Origin: Candidatus Villigracilis saccharophilus
GTDB taxonomy: Bacteria > Chloroflexota > Anaerolineae > Anaerolineales > Villigracilaceae
Reading direction: 5' to 3'
Assembly (NCBI GenBank): GCA_016709305.1
Contig: JADJNA010000021.1
Coordinates: forward strand, 1-64,000
Length of the DNA stretch: 64,000 nt
Shown: positions 17,695-26,352 of the stretch, piece after piece
Layout: the number at the start of each line of letters is the position of its first letter
Numbering within the stretch: the first letter of the stretch is position 1
The notes under the pieces: model-generated
Told to the model about the DNA's origin: nothing
The model's input: only the letters and a program-made list of their open reading frames with translations
Database searches by the model: none
Made by a program: the position numbers and the translations under genes

Positions 17695-19488
17695 CTACCA
17701 GAAATCTCCATTGTCAGCCTGTCCCTGTTGATCTTGCCCGGGACCGTTGAAATCGAGATCCGCGTCGGGTAGACCGGGATTTTTCATGTCATCTTCCATG
17801 GACGGTTTGGCGGTGGTGTCGGTGAACTCGGACACATTTTGATGATAAGCCGCCAACCAGACAGCCATGCGTTCACGCTCCACGTTGGCTGTATCTTCAC
17901 TTTTCTTTGCGATGCGCGCCATGCGGCGGCGATTAATATCCGCCTGGACCCCGGCCGGGTCGAGCACATCCTGAAATTCCAGTTTTGTTCCGCCCACTGT
18001 GATATACACCGTGCCATAATTTAACAAATATCCCATCAGACCGATGCGTTGATATTCCGTGCTGAGGATGTTTTCGATCTGCGCAGAACGGCGTTCCTCG
18101 CTTCCGAGCGGGGTTTTATCGAGATCAATGATCTCCTCGGGTGTGACCTTGAAGATGTCATTACTCCAATCAAGGTATTCCCATACCAGCCAGCCCGTCA
18201 GGGGCAGTGTGACAAACAGCAGGAACACGACGATTGAATCCGGGCGCGGTATCCCGGCCGCGTTGGGTCTGATAAACGTCAGATTGGGAGTCTGTAAAAG
18301 ATACCAGCCGCGAATAATGATCAACGCGGTGATGAGCAGCAAATAAAATAAAGGCTGCCCAACCTGCTGCAACAGCACGAACCAATGTTTACGGTAGGTG
18401 ACTGTGCCGCCGTCTTCCACCCGCAGTTTGAATATGTTGGCCAGGACGATCCGCAGCAATGATTTTTTCTGCACATTCTTATCTTCCATTGAAATGGGAG
18501 GCAGTTCCTCCTGCGGAATGGCTTCCACAGTTAACCCTAGCTTTGAGCGCAGGGCATTCTTCATTGCCATTTTTTGCGCCTGAGTGCCGGTCGCTTTGGT
18601 GCGTTCCCAATATTCGCGGATCATATCCGCAGCCTGGGAGGGATGATCTACATAATCGAAACGTATACTGCCGACGAAGGTCCGTACGCTTACATTACCG
18701 TAGTCCAATATGCGCCCGATCTGGTCTGTTTCCACGTTGACCGCCAGGATGGTTGAGAGTGGAACTTCCTGACGGCTGTCATAAATGCCGATCACACGTT
18801 CCACCCAGACCACACGCTGATTGGTGACAATATAATAATCATTGCTCCAGTCAACCGCCCGCCAGACAGCCCACAAAATATCCGCGCATAAAATGATTCC
18901 GCCGACCGCGTAGGGAGTGGTTGCGCCGGATACGAAAGACCAAAAGAACAACAGGATCGGGGCGCTCAGCAAAAATACAGGAGCCAGAAGCGTTTGATAC
19001 AGGCGGATCTTGTGTCTGCGCGCCAGGAAGTAGATCACCTCTTTTGAACCCAGCCATTTGAAGCGCAGGGAGCGCGCCAGTTTGCGGCTCTTGATCGCCA
19101 CCAGAAAATTCGGTCTTAATTTCTCATACTGGGTAAACAGTTGGTCGAAATCATCTTTTGAAAGGAAGAGGATGGTCGAGGCTTCCGCTGTCGTGATCGT
19201 CGCGGAGCGGTCGCGCTTTTCGAATAAGGCTTCCTCGCCAAAATAATCTCCCGCCGAAAGAAACGCCAGAAAGTCAGTTCCATTCTCGCGCGGACGCGTG
19301 ACATTCACCTTGCCCTTGTAGATCAAATAAAAACCATCAGGCTTTGCCCCGCGTTCGAAGATCACCTCATTTGCAGAGGGCGTTTTCTCATTCAACTTCG
19401 CAGCAATACCGGCCAGTTCATTCTCTTTTAAACCGCTGAAGAGATGGACTTTATTTAAGAAGGAAACACGGTCTTTAAGTTCTATCAC
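17695..19488 (-). CDS. cNMP-binding membrane protein with duplicated bacterial PH module
   Basis: 597-residue protein. Residues about 10-125 form a cyclic-nucleotide-binding domain (LIYKGKVNVTR, the phosphate-binding-cassette-like GDYFGEEALFEKRDRSATI). Two copies of a module follow, each a pair of transmembrane helices (about 165-215 and 372-435) and a bacterial PH-like domain. The copies are evident from WRAVDWSNDYYIVTNQRVVW against WEYLDWSNDIFKVTPEEIID, and LDYGNVSV against LNYGTVYI. The C-terminal tail is Asp/Gly/Gln-rich. A membrane sensor responding to cAMP, cGMP or another nucleotide is a reasonable inference; partner and output are unknown. It is 12 bases downstream of the redoxin gene. 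Confidence 0.8.
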   Translation of the reverse strand: MIELKDRVSFLNKVHLFSGLKENELAGIAAKLNEKTPSANEVIFERGAKPDGFYLIYKGKVNVTRPRENGTDFLAFLSAGDYFGEEALFEKRDRSATITTAEASTILFLSKDDFDQLFTQYEKLRPNFLVAIKSRKLARSLRFKWLGSKEVIYFLARRHKIRLYQTLLAPVFLLSAPILLFFWSFVSGATTPYAVGGIILCADILWAVWRAVDWSNDYYIVTNQRVVWVERVIGIYDSRQEVPLSTILAVNVETDQIGRILDYGNVSVRTFVGSIRFDYVDHPSQAADMIREYWERTKATGTQAQKMAMKNALRSKLGLTVEAIPQEELPPISMEDKNVQKKSLLRIVLANIFKLRVEDGGTVTYRKHWFVLLQQVGQPLFYLLLITALIIIRGWYLLQTPNLTFIRPNAAGIPRPDSIVVFLLFVTLPLTGWLVWEYLDWSNDIFKVTPEEIIDLDKTPLGSEERRSAQIENILSTEYQRIGLMGYLLNYGTVYITVGGTKLEFQDVLDPAGVQADINRRRMARIAKKSEDTANVERERMAVWLAAYHQNVSEFTDTTAKPSMEDDMKNPGLPDADLDFNGPGQDQQGQADNGDFW

Positions 19489-19500
19489 GGTTTTATTCTA

Positions 19501-20004
19501 TCAAACTTCACGCACAATCGTACAACCATACGCCGGAGATTCTGTCAGCGCCGGCAAATTCCCTGCGAGCAGCGCCTCAACCGCCTCGTCCAGAAAGAAG
19601 CGGGTTGGGATTCGTTTGCGAAAAGTCATATCATCCACAGCGCCGCAGTAACGCAGAATTCCGTCCCGATCAATGACGTACACATGCGGAGTGGTCTGCG
19701 CCTCATACAGATCCGCGACGGAACAATTCGCATCCCACAGGACCGTTGGCAGGCGTCGGGCGTTAGCGGCAGTTTTCACAGCCTCAATATTCTCGCTTCG
19801 ATTTGCCGCGATGGACAGCATCACAGCATTGTCGCGCCACTGCGCAAACAGGGACGTGATGGCTTTGTCTGTCCGCTCGGAATGCGGACATTCGCAAGAC
19901 CAAAAATTGAGGATGACGATCTTACCGCGATACTCACGTAAACGATGAAGCCTGCCTTCAAGGTCAGGCAATTCAAAATCAGGCGCGGGCTGGTTGATTT
20001 TCAT
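19501..20004 (-). CDS. Redoxin / AhpC-TSA-like thiol protein
   Basis: 167-residue thioredoxin-fold protein of the AhpC/TSA-redoxin type. Fold marks: PAPDFELPDLEG at the start, GKIVILNFWSCECPHSERTD with the reactive Cys pair (CEC, not CxxC) at about 36-38, and a cis-Pro in TTPHVYVIDRDG. No signal peptide, so cytoplasmic. It may be a peroxiredoxin or thiol-disulfide exchange protein; the C-E-C-P arrangement is unusual and I cannot assign a substrate. It is the first gene of a pair with the cNMP-binding protein. A 29-bp palindrome lies just upstream. Confidence 0.75.
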   Translation of the reverse strand: MKINQPAPDFELPDLEGRLHRLREYRGKIVILNFWSCECPHSERTDKAITSLFAQWRDNAVMLSIAANRSENIEAVKTAANARRLPTVLWDANCSVADLYEAQTTPHVYVIDRDGILRYCGAVDDMTFRKRIPTRFFLDEAVEALLAGNLPALTESPAYGCTIVREV

Positions 20005-20012
20005 GATAATTC

Positions 20013-20041
20013 GTAGGGGCGCAGCATTGCTGCGCCCCTAC
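20013..20041. repeat. 29-bp REP-like palindrome
   Basis: Perfect arms GTAGGGGCGCAGC and GCTGCGCCCCTAC around a 3-base loop. Same length and plan as 32039-32067; half of a similar element appears near 23144. Confidence 0.75.
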
Positions 20042-20048
20042 ATGTTTA

Positions 20049-20936
20049 TTAATCCAAAATTCCAACGCCCGCAAGTTTTTCGATCACGCCCACTATCGCG
20101 GAGTTGTCCAATTCGCCCATGCCCATGTCGATCATCTGTTGATAGAGCTTTGTATTCTCGATCGTTCCAGAGATCGGCACATCATATTCCTTTGCCGTTT
20201 CCAGAACAATGTTCATATCTTTTAATTGCATATAGGATTTGAAACCGGGGTTGCGATTGCCGTCAAACAAACGCGGAGGTTTGATGTCGAGCGCCCAGCA
20301 TTGAGCGGCGCCGGCTTTGATCGCATCCACTACTTTGCGCGGGTCAACGCCCGCCTTCTTCGAGAAGACCAGCAATTCGCCCATCGCCACCATCTGCGCG
20401 GCGACCATGATCTGGTTCGCAGCTTTCGCCACCTGACCCGCGCCCGCATCGCCGACGAGTGTAATGGTCTTGCCCATGGCCTGTAACACGGGCATGGATT
20501 TTTCCAGCGCTTCCGCATCACCGCCGACCATGATGGTCAGGGTAGCATTGCGGGCGCCGATATCTCCGCCTGAGACGGGGGCATCCAAAGAGAATATTCC
20601 TTTTTCTTTTAATTTCTCCGCGATCTTTCTAGCGGATGCTGGTTTGATGGTGGAGTTATCTATAACAATAAGCCCCGCACGCGCGCCTTCGATGATTCCA
20701 TTTTCACCGAGGGCGACTTTTTCCACATCTGGTGAATCAGGTAAATTGGTAAAGATGATATCCACTTGTGCCGCAACTTCTTTGGGAGAGTTTGCGGCGA
20801 CCGCGCCTTCGCTGACCAGTTCATCCACTGCCGCGCGGGAACGGTTATGCACGACCACAGGAAAACCTGCTTTGAGAATATTGCGGGCGATTGATTTGCC
20901 CATTAAACCAAGACCGATATAACCAACTCTTAACAT
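20049..20936 (-). CDS. NAD(P)-dependent beta-hydroxyacid dehydrogenase (GarR/GlxR-like)
   Basis: 295-residue reductase of the 3-hydroxyisobutyrate/2-hydroxy-3-oxopropionate (tartronate semialdehyde) family. It has a Rossmann start VGYIGLGLMGKSIARNI, the substrate-binding DAPVSGGDIGARNATL and the catalytic Lys in GAGQVAKAANQIMVA (about residue 171). Length and motif order are standard. The cofactor loop 'VVHNRS' (Asn-Arg-Ser) fits NADP use, an inference. Several substrates are possible in this family, including glyoxylate, succinic semialdehyde and tartronate semialdehyde, and context does not decide. Confidence 0.85.
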   Translation of the reverse strand: MLRVGYIGLGLMGKSIARNILKAGFPVVVHNRSRAAVDELVSEGAVAANSPKEVAAQVDIIFTNLPDSPDVEKVALGENGIIEGARAGLIVIDNSTIKPASARKIAEKLKEKGIFSLDAPVSGGDIGARNATLTIMVGGDAEALEKSMPVLQAMGKTITLVGDAGAGQVAKAANQIMVAAQMVAMGELLVFSKKAGVDPRKVVDAIKAGAAQCWALDIKPPRLFDGNRNPGFKSYMQLKDMNIVLETAKEYDVPISGTIENTKLYQQMIDMGMGELDNSAIVGVIEKLAGVGILD

Positions 20937-21000
20937 GAACAGACTCCTTGAGGGGGAATGATGATACGATTATAACCGCCCCTCCGCCACTTAAACAGCA

Positions 21001-21072
21001 CCTCCCCCATTTTCAAAGAAAATGGGGGAGGTATGAAAGGCAAGAACCTGCTTCTCGAAACGAGAGCAGGTT
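21001..21072. terminator. Two adjacent hairpins between SIMPL gene and dehydrogenase
   Basis: First CCTCCCCCATTTTC / GAAAATGGGGGAGG (21001-21031), perfect 14-bp arms. Second AACCTGCT...AGCAGGTT (21045-21072). They follow the SIMPL lipoprotein gene on the minus strand. There is no long T tract, so they may act as RNA stabilisers as well as terminators. Confidence 0.55.
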
Positions 21073-21091
21073 CCAGTTAGTTAGGGTGCGA

Positions 21092-21820
21092 TTATTTGAT
21101 CGAGTAGGTTATGTTGACGGTGACGGAAATTGTCAACTGGCCGGGTTGGATCGGGACTGCGACATCGGCTGCCATCGCTCCACCGCCGCCACCCTTGCCG
21201 CCATAAACTGGGGAGGGATAGGAACTGTTGTCATAGAAGTTGATGTTTTGCACACTGCCGAGTGAAATGCCGGCGGAGTCGGCCAATTCCTGAGCCTGTA
21301 GTTTTGCATCTTCCACGGCTTTGGCGCGGGCATCCTTTACGGCCTGGGTCTTATCAGCCACGTCGAAGGTGATGCTGTTGACGCTGTTCGCGCCCGCAGT
21401 GATCGCATCATCGAGCAGGTCGCCCAGGCTGTCAAGTTCGCGCACAGTGACATAGACCTGGTTGTCAACCATGTAGATCGTGCCTGTGATCTGCCCTTCG
21501 GGGCTGTATTGCTGGGAAGGCCAGATGCTGAAGTTGCTGGTGCGGATATCCTTCTCGGCTACGCCCGCTTTCTTAAGCGCATCGATAACGGAATTAGTGT
21601 GCTCCTTGTTCGCATTCACTGCTTCGGAGGCGGTAACAGCTTCATCATGAACACCAATGTAGATGTAGGCAATGTCAGGGGTAAGGTCAACCATGCCGAT
21701 GCCGTTGACATTCAAGGTTCGGACGTTTTCGGGCGCAGCCTGATTGATGGTCGTCGGACCGCAGGCGCTCAGGATGAGGGTAAAAGCCAGTACTGCAAAA
21801 ACTAAAAATTTTCTATTCAT
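21092..21820 (-). CDS. SIMPL-domain (DUF541) lipoprotein
   Basis: 242-residue exported lipoprotein: signal peptide with lipobox LILSAC (Cys20), then a SIMPL/DUF541 domain (about 32-242). Family features are the start LNVNGIGMVDLTPDIAYIYIGV, the central phrase DIRTSNFSIWPSQQY, the DARAKAVEDAKLQAQELA helix and the final LTISVTVNITYSIK strand. A Gly-rich loop (GGKGGGGGA) interrupts the domain near residue 215. SIMPL proteins are periplasmic or surface proteins of poorly defined function, linked to oxidative-stress tolerance or signalling. It is monocistronic and divergent from nurA. Confidence 0.85.
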   Translation of the reverse strand: MNRKFLVFAVLAFTLILSACGPTTINQAAPENVRTLNVNGIGMVDLTPDIAYIYIGVHDEAVTASEAVNANKEHTNSVIDALKKAGVAEKDIRTSNFSIWPSQQYSPEGQITGTIYMVDNQVYVTVRELDSLGDLLDDAITAGANSVNSITFDVADKTQAVKDARAKAVEDAKLQAQELADSAGISLGSVQNINFYDNSSYPSPVYGGKGGGGGAMAADVAVPIQPGQLTISVTVNITYSIK

Positions 21821-21896
21821 TCTTTTCTCCTTTTGTTACATTGTTTTGTTTCTCTAGTGACGCCGTACTCTCAAAAAAAGTTCCCAAGTGAAACGC

Positions 21897-21925
21897 TTGT
21901 ATTTTAGTACATTTACGGCTAAAAT
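21897..21925 (+). promoter_or_regulatory. Promoter of nurA-herA locus
   Basis: TTGTAT (21897-21902), a 17-base spacer and TAAAAT (21920-21925). The ATG of nurA lies 28 bases downstream. Confidence 0.6.
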
Positions 21926-21952
21926 TTTGCACAAATGTTCTAATGAGAAACC

Positions 21953-23137
21953 ATGCCCATAAACTATCAGGAAGTCTACACTCAAATAAAGAAGATCGGC
22001 GAAGGCGCGAAGGAAAGAAGAAAGAAGAAAGAGGATGCGCAATCCTCTGCTCGTGAGTTGCTGAGTTTTTATGATTCTGAATTGGATTTATTGCGCTCCA
22101 AGGTGGATACTGCCAAACAAGCCGACCCCAACACCCGCTGCGCTTTGCCGCTCAATGAGAATCTCGCTTCGCACTACCCGCCGCCTGCCTCGGTTATCCA
22201 AGCGACATTAATTGCCGCTGACGGTTCGCAGATCACCCCAGACAGGCACGCGGCAATCCAGTTTTGTGTGGTCAATGTCGGCGCGATTCAAATGAAACTC
22301 GGCTCCGGCGAAACTCCTGCAATATTCACCGATACTGAATTATTGTATGGTGACGATCTTTTGCCAAACGGATTTCCCATGTCTGATGGACTGGTCGCAT
22401 TAAAACGCGACCTGGCTGAACGGTCAAAGTTGGAAGTATTGTCTAAAGGTTTGCAAGGTTCAGTGGTTACCTTTACAGATGGTCCGATCGAATTATGGGG
22501 GGCAAAAGGTGAAGACGCGCATTCGTATACGGAGATCGTTGAGAGGTATCTTGGTGTGCTTTCGCGTCTGCAATCGCGCGGTGTGATCACCGCCGGTTAT
22601 GTGGATAAGCCATCGGCTGACCTGGTTGTCCGCTTGCTTGAGATCGCATCTGCCGACAACGAGCAGGTTCAAAAAATAAAAGAGTTCCATCCATTGCGGA
22701 GTGTGAGTGACCGCTGGTTGTTTGGTGATCGAAAAGACCCATTGCTGCCGCCCGGTCACCGTTCAGCGGTGTTTGTGATTCAATCCAGTTCCGAGAAGAA
22801 ATATACAGGGACTCTGACGCTGCATTTCTTTTATCTCAATGTTGGCACGGAAGGACATCCCTGGCCGGTGCGGGTTGAAATTCCCAAATGGGTGGCAGAT
22901 GATAAAGAGAAGTTGGATTTATTGCATGGTGTTTTGGTCGAACAATGCCGCATGATGGGCAGCAAGCCCTATCCATATTTATTGCATCGCGCGCATGAGA
23001 CTGCAGTTGTAAAGAATGAAGAGAAACAGCAGATCGAGCAGATGCTGGCAATGGAATTACGCAATCAAGATGAAGAGATGGACGACGGCTCGTATAAGAG
23101 TTCGGCAAAAGGATTAAAGGGAAGAACAAGAAGATAG
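21953..23137 (+). CDS. nurA: NurA-domain 5'-3' nuclease
   Basis: 394-residue NurA-family nuclease, expected to work with the HerA translocase encoded 1 kb downstream in DNA-end processing. Family signatures: LIAADGSQI with the metal-binding Asp90, a second acidic site in FTDGPIELWG (Asp176), GYVDKPSADLVVRLLE and the C-terminal PYPYLLHRAHETAVV. The N-terminal 60 residues are charged and helical. Archaeal NurA resects DNA ends with HerA, Mre11 and Rad50; bacterial pairs act in repair or anti-phage defence, and sequence alone does not say which applies here. Confidence 0.88.
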   Translation: MPINYQEVYTQIKKIGEGAKERRKKKEDAQSSARELLSFYDSELDLLRSKVDTAKQADPNTRCALPLNENLASHYPPPASVIQATLIAADGSQITPDRHAAIQFCVVNVGAIQMKLGSGETPAIFTDTELLYGDDLLPNGFPMSDGLVALKRDLAERSKLEVLSKGLQGSVVTFTDGPIELWGAKGEDAHSYTEIVERYLGVLSRLQSRGVITAGYVDKPSADLVVRLLEIASADNEQVQKIKEFHPLRSVSDRWLFGDRKDPLLPPGHRSAVFVIQSSSEKKYTGTLTLHFFYLNVGTEGHPWPVRVEIPKWVADDKEKLDLLHGVLVEQCRMMGSKPYPYLLHRAHETAVVKNEEKQQIEQMLAMELRNQDEEMDDGSYKSSAKGLKGRTRR

Positions 23138-23173
23138 ATCGTAGGGGCGCGCTCTCCTACAGAGGATGAAATC

Positions 23174-23396
23174 ATGACTCAAAACATAGTGCTTTGTTTC
23201 AGCAGTTTGTTTCTTATCGTCGTTAGCTTGATCAGTATTTTTGCCAAGGATATTGTGGGAATTCACTGTCTGGCAGAATCAGGCAAAAGGGCTTGCTTCA
23301 GAACGTACTGATCGTTGGGAAACGGGAACTACCATCGGCGGTGTGATAGGAATTCTCGCCGGTTTGTTCCTGTTGTTTGCCTTTTTCGGCGGCTGA
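23174..23396 (+). CDS. Small two-helix membrane protein (frameshifted) between nurA and HAS-barrel gene
   Basis: Predicted protein of about 73 residues with an N-terminal hydrophobic segment (about 5-23), a polar middle containing the phrase QNQAKGLASERTDRWETGTT, and a C-terminal hydrophobic segment ending FFGG. The frame breaks at the G3 run 23257-23259; removing one G joins IFAKDIVEFTVWQNQAK into one reading frame. A GAGGATG site precedes the ATG at 23174. Unrecognised family. Its place inside the nurA-herA unit suggests shared transcription but proves nothing about function. Confidence 0.5.
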
Positions 23397-23445
23397 TGAA
23401 AATTGAATGTTAGGGTGAGATGACTATGCTACGGAGAAATTAAAC

Positions 23446-24045
23446 ATGAATCAACAAATCGAAATCGGACGTTTACTGCGGGCGGGGACAACGGGATTTA
23501 TTGCTGGCTGTCGCGTTTCCCAATTGACCGTACCTGCCTTTGGCGCATTGGTGCGCGCACCGCTGGGTGAGGGTTATCAAGTTTATGGAATCATCCACGA
23601 TATTCATATTGACGATGATGGGCTGGTGCGCCAACTGGTGACAGCAGATAATGTCAGCGAGGAAGTGATGAAGGACAACCGCGAGCGGCGCATTGTGCCC
23701 GTGGAAATGTCTGTGCTGGCGGTGGGATATGAGCAGGATGGCAAGGTGCATCACCTTCTGCCGCCGCGTCCGCCGTTGAGTTTGGATGTGATCTATTTGT
23801 GTGATGACAAGGATTTGGTCAGGTTCACCGACGCAGGGCGGTTCGGATATTTCCGTCATATCTTGAATGCAAAAGATGCTCCGATCGGTGAAGTGCTGGC
23901 AGCACATATTCAACAGGCAGGGAAGGCACACGGTGTGGAAAGTGGAATGTGGAAAGAAAAAGCTGTCGCGGAATTGATTGGATTGTTGAGAGATGATTAT
24001 CCAACCTTGATGAGCGCGTTGGGCGCGCTGGCTGACATTTCTTAA
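23446..24045 (+). CDS. Stand-alone HAS-barrel-like protein of the HerA locus
   Basis: 199-residue soluble protein. Its N-terminal part (about 5-60: IGRLLRAGTTGFIAGCR, then FGALVRAPLGEGYQVYGIIHDI) parallels the HAS-barrel at the N-terminus of HerA next door (IIGYIVGGGLKESFRVRL, then GAFVVIESGDYHFYGLVTDM). This suggests a detached HAS-barrel, the domain that docks HerA to NurA. The remaining 140 residues match no family I know. It lies between nurA and herA on the same strand, 74 bases before herA. It may be an adaptor of a three-part complex (inference). Confidence 0.6.
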   Translation: MNQQIEIGRLLRAGTTGFIAGCRVSQLTVPAFGALVRAPLGEGYQVYGIIHDIHIDDDGLVRQLVTADNVSEEVMKDNRERRIVPVEMSVLAVGYEQDGKVHHLLPPRPPLSLDVIYLCDDKDLVRFTDAGRFGYFRHILNAKDAPIGEVLAAHIQQAGKAHGVESGMWKEKAVAELIGLLRDDYPTLMSALGALADIS

Positions 24046-24046
24046 C

Positions 24047-24104
24047 TCTGGAGTGCGGGAGCTTGCTCCCGAATTTCCGACAGCGAGCTGTCGGAGTCCA
24101 GAAT
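24047..24104. repeat. Cruciform-like composite palindrome, copy 1
   Basis: Outer arms CTGGAGT and AGTCCAG (one mismatch) enclose two perfect inner hairpins, CGGGAGC-TT-GCTCCCG and CCGACAGC-GA-GCTGTCGG, giving a three-way-junction fold. It lies directly after the HAS-barrel stop codon. A second copy of the same plan is at 40771. Confidence 0.7.
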
Positions 24105-24119
24105 GGTTTGGAGGATATT

Positions 24120-25811
24120 ATGGAAAATAAAATTATCGGCTACATCGTTGGCGGCGGACTGAAGGAGTCTTTCCGCGTGCGGTTGACGGTTGACCCGCTG
24201 ACGGTGCAGGAGGGGGCGTTTGTGGTGATCGAGAGCGGGGACTATCATTTCTATGGACTTGTGACTGATATGCAGCTCGGTGCTACGGATGACCGCTTTG
24301 CGGATGAGAAGTCTGACCGATTGCCTGCGGCGCTGGCGAAGGCTTTGCATGGACAGACTCTGTATACCAATCTCGAAGTACTGCCCGCGTTGATGCTTGA
24401 GCGCGGGCCTGACCCTGCTTCGGCTGAGTATGATATTTGGGTGAAGAAGATCGGCGATACAGTTCCGCATCCGATTCCAGTGAAGACAGTGCCGCCGCAT
24501 CATTCGCAGGTGCGGATGGCTAATGAGGGTGACATCGCCGAGATATTCGGTGACCCGAATGTGGACGGTAAATTTATCATCGGCTACACCCGCGAGCAGG
24601 GACATCCTGTTTGCATTGACATGGAGAAGTTCGTGCAGAGGTCGTCGGGGGTGTTTGGGGCGACGGGCACGGGCAAGTCGTTCTTGACACGGCTGGTGCT
24701 GGCGGGGCTGATGCACTACAACAAGGCGTCGGTGTTGGTGCTGGACATGCATAACGAGTACGGGTTTGACGATGTGGCGTCAGACACGAAAAAAGCCGTG
24801 ACGGGACTCAAGACCAAGTTCAAGTCGAAGATTCGAGTCGTCGGCTTGGGAGCAGGAGCAACCATCAGAGGGCAAGTCCCCGACTTTAATTTGGAAATCT
24901 CAACAGGCGATATTTCCACAGCTGATATCGAAACGTTGAGCCGTGAATTGAATCTGAAAGAGACTACGCCCACCACGTTGAACGCCTTGTTCGGGTCGTT
25001 CAAGAATGAGTGGTTCGCGCGCTTCAAGGCGATGAATCGCGACGAGGTGGAAGTGGAGGATGAGAAAGGAAAGATGAAGCGCGTGCCGCATCCCGATAGT
25101 GTAGCGGCGTGGGCGAACGATAACGGCGCAAATGTGATGGCGGCGGAGGCGCTGCACGATAAACTGCGGCGCTTGTTTGGCAAGCCGTATATCGTCGAGA
25201 AACCCGCCGCGGACAGCGTGAAGAATATCATCGACGCGCTGGAGAATGGTCAGCATGTGGTGCTTTCGTATGGCGAACATGAAAGCGACCTGGATTATCT
25301 GCTCGTGTCGAATTTGCTGACGCGCAAGATCCGCGCGGCGTGGGAGAAGAAGACCAATGAATTCAGGACGCACGGGAAGAGTGAGCCGCGTCCGCTGGTG
25401 ATCGTGGTGGAGGAGGCGCATAAACTGCTTAACCGTGAGATGGCGGCGCAGACGACCTTCGCGACCATCGCGCGCGAACTGCGCAAGTATTATGTGACCC
25501 TGTTGATCGTGGACCAGCGCCCGTCGCAAATTTATGACGAGGTGATGAGCCAGTTGGGGACGCGCATCAGCGGCTGGCTCGGCGATGACCTGGATATTCA
25601 AGCCGTGCTTTCGGGTCTTTCGGGACGGGACGCCCTGCGCGGTATGCTGGCGCGACTCCAACCGAAAGAGGAAGTTCTGCTGTTGGGCTGGGGCGTGCCG
25701 ATGCCGCTGCCAGTCAAGTCACGCAGGTACGATGATGCGTTTTGGAAGGAGTTATTGGGAGGGGGAGGGAAGAAGTCCGAGGCGCAGAATTTGAAGGAGT
25801 TGGGGTTCTAG
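24120..25811 (+). CDS. herA: HerA-type DNA translocase ATPase
   Basis: 563-residue hexameric FtsK/HerA-family ATPase. HAS-barrel at about 1-90; RecA-like core with Walker A GATGTGKS (180-187) and Walker B LVIVVEEAHKLL (about 425-436); arginine-finger region in LRKYYVTLLIVDQRPSQI; and the C-terminal LLLGWGVPMPLPVKSRRYD typical of HerA. The start at 24120 has GGAGG six bases upstream; an upstream in-frame TTG would lie inside the palindrome and was rejected. By family knowledge HerA pumps DNA and stimulates NurA. The final 25 residues are Gly/Lys-rich. Confidence 0.92.
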   Translation: MENKIIGYIVGGGLKESFRVRLTVDPLTVQEGAFVVIESGDYHFYGLVTDMQLGATDDRFADEKSDRLPAALAKALHGQTLYTNLEVLPALMLERGPDPASAEYDIWVKKIGDTVPHPIPVKTVPPHHSQVRMANEGDIAEIFGDPNVDGKFIIGYTREQGHPVCIDMEKFVQRSSGVFGATGTGKSFLTRLVLAGLMHYNKASVLVLDMHNEYGFDDVASDTKKAVTGLKTKFKSKIRVVGLGAGATIRGQVPDFNLEISTGDISTADIETLSRELNLKETTPTTLNALFGSFKNEWFARFKAMNRDEVEVEDEKGKMKRVPHPDSVAAWANDNGANVMAAEALHDKLRRLFGKPYIVEKPAADSVKNIIDALENGQHVVLSYGEHESDLDYLLVSNLLTRKIRAAWEKKTNEFRTHGKSEPRPLVIVVEEAHKLLNREMAAQTTFATIARELRKYYVTLLIVDQRPSQIYDEVMSQLGTRISGWLGDDLDIQAVLSGLSGRDALRGMLARLQPKEEVLLLGWGVPMPLPVKSRRYDDAFWKELLGGGGKKSEAQNLKELGF

Positions 25812-25846
25812 GTTTTTGGGACGCAGAAGAGCGCAGGTTTCGACCT

Positions 25847-26161
25847 ATGACAAAGATGAAATGGAAAGGCAATAGGATTGTTGGTTGCGCAAGCACGAAT
25901 CATGCTTCCTGCAAAGGTGAACTTTGGAAATGTGAACGGTGTCATTAAACAATTTGTTGGGATGAAGGTTCGACAGATTTAATTTATCCATGTGATAAAT
26001 GCTGGCATGATGTTAAGATACTAGGAAAGGTTTTATTTGGAGATCAGTGTATGAAACAACATGAAGCAGTTATTGTTGCAATGAAACAAAATGGCGGTTA
26101 TTCAACGCTTGGTCAGTTATATCAATCTGCGCCAAAAATCCCTGGAAGTAGCGGATATTAG
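25847..26161 (+). pseudogene. Decayed zinc-ribbon plus winged-helix (HARE-like) ORFs
   Basis: From ATG 25847 an open frame gives Cys-rich text ending KCERCH, then TAA at 25946-25948. The same frame resumes with TICWDEGSTDLIYPCDKCWHD, so the two CxxC knuckles of a zinc ribbon span the stop. At 26051 an ATG with GGAGA upstream opens MKQHEAVIVAMKQNGGYSTL, strongly like the HARE/HB1 winged-helix start, but it stops at 26161 after 36 residues. Another frame continues open to about 26252. Either one broken gene or two; substitutions and lost frame suggest decay. No function can be assigned. Confidence 0.4.
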
Positions 26162-26320
26162 GCGAAAAGCTGAATTTGAAAGCAAGGTTTCCCAAACTAC
26201 TTTTTCCTCAATCAAACCCCTTGTTAAATTTTTAGATTACGATTCAGTGTAGACACTTCATACAAAAGTTTCAGAAAGTGCTTTGGCAGAACAAATATTA
26301 CTGTGAATTTCTCTCGACGA

Positions 26321-26352
26321 AATAACACTGGGCTGACTGTCCAGTGTTATTT
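26321..26352. terminator. Hairpin in gene-poor stretch after herA
   Basis: Perfect 11-bp arms AATAACACTGG (26321-26331) and CCAGTGTTATT (26341-26351), followed by TATTGGG. Nothing else is recognisable between 26260 and 26520 apart from a TATAAT box at 26526-26531. Confidence 0.5.
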
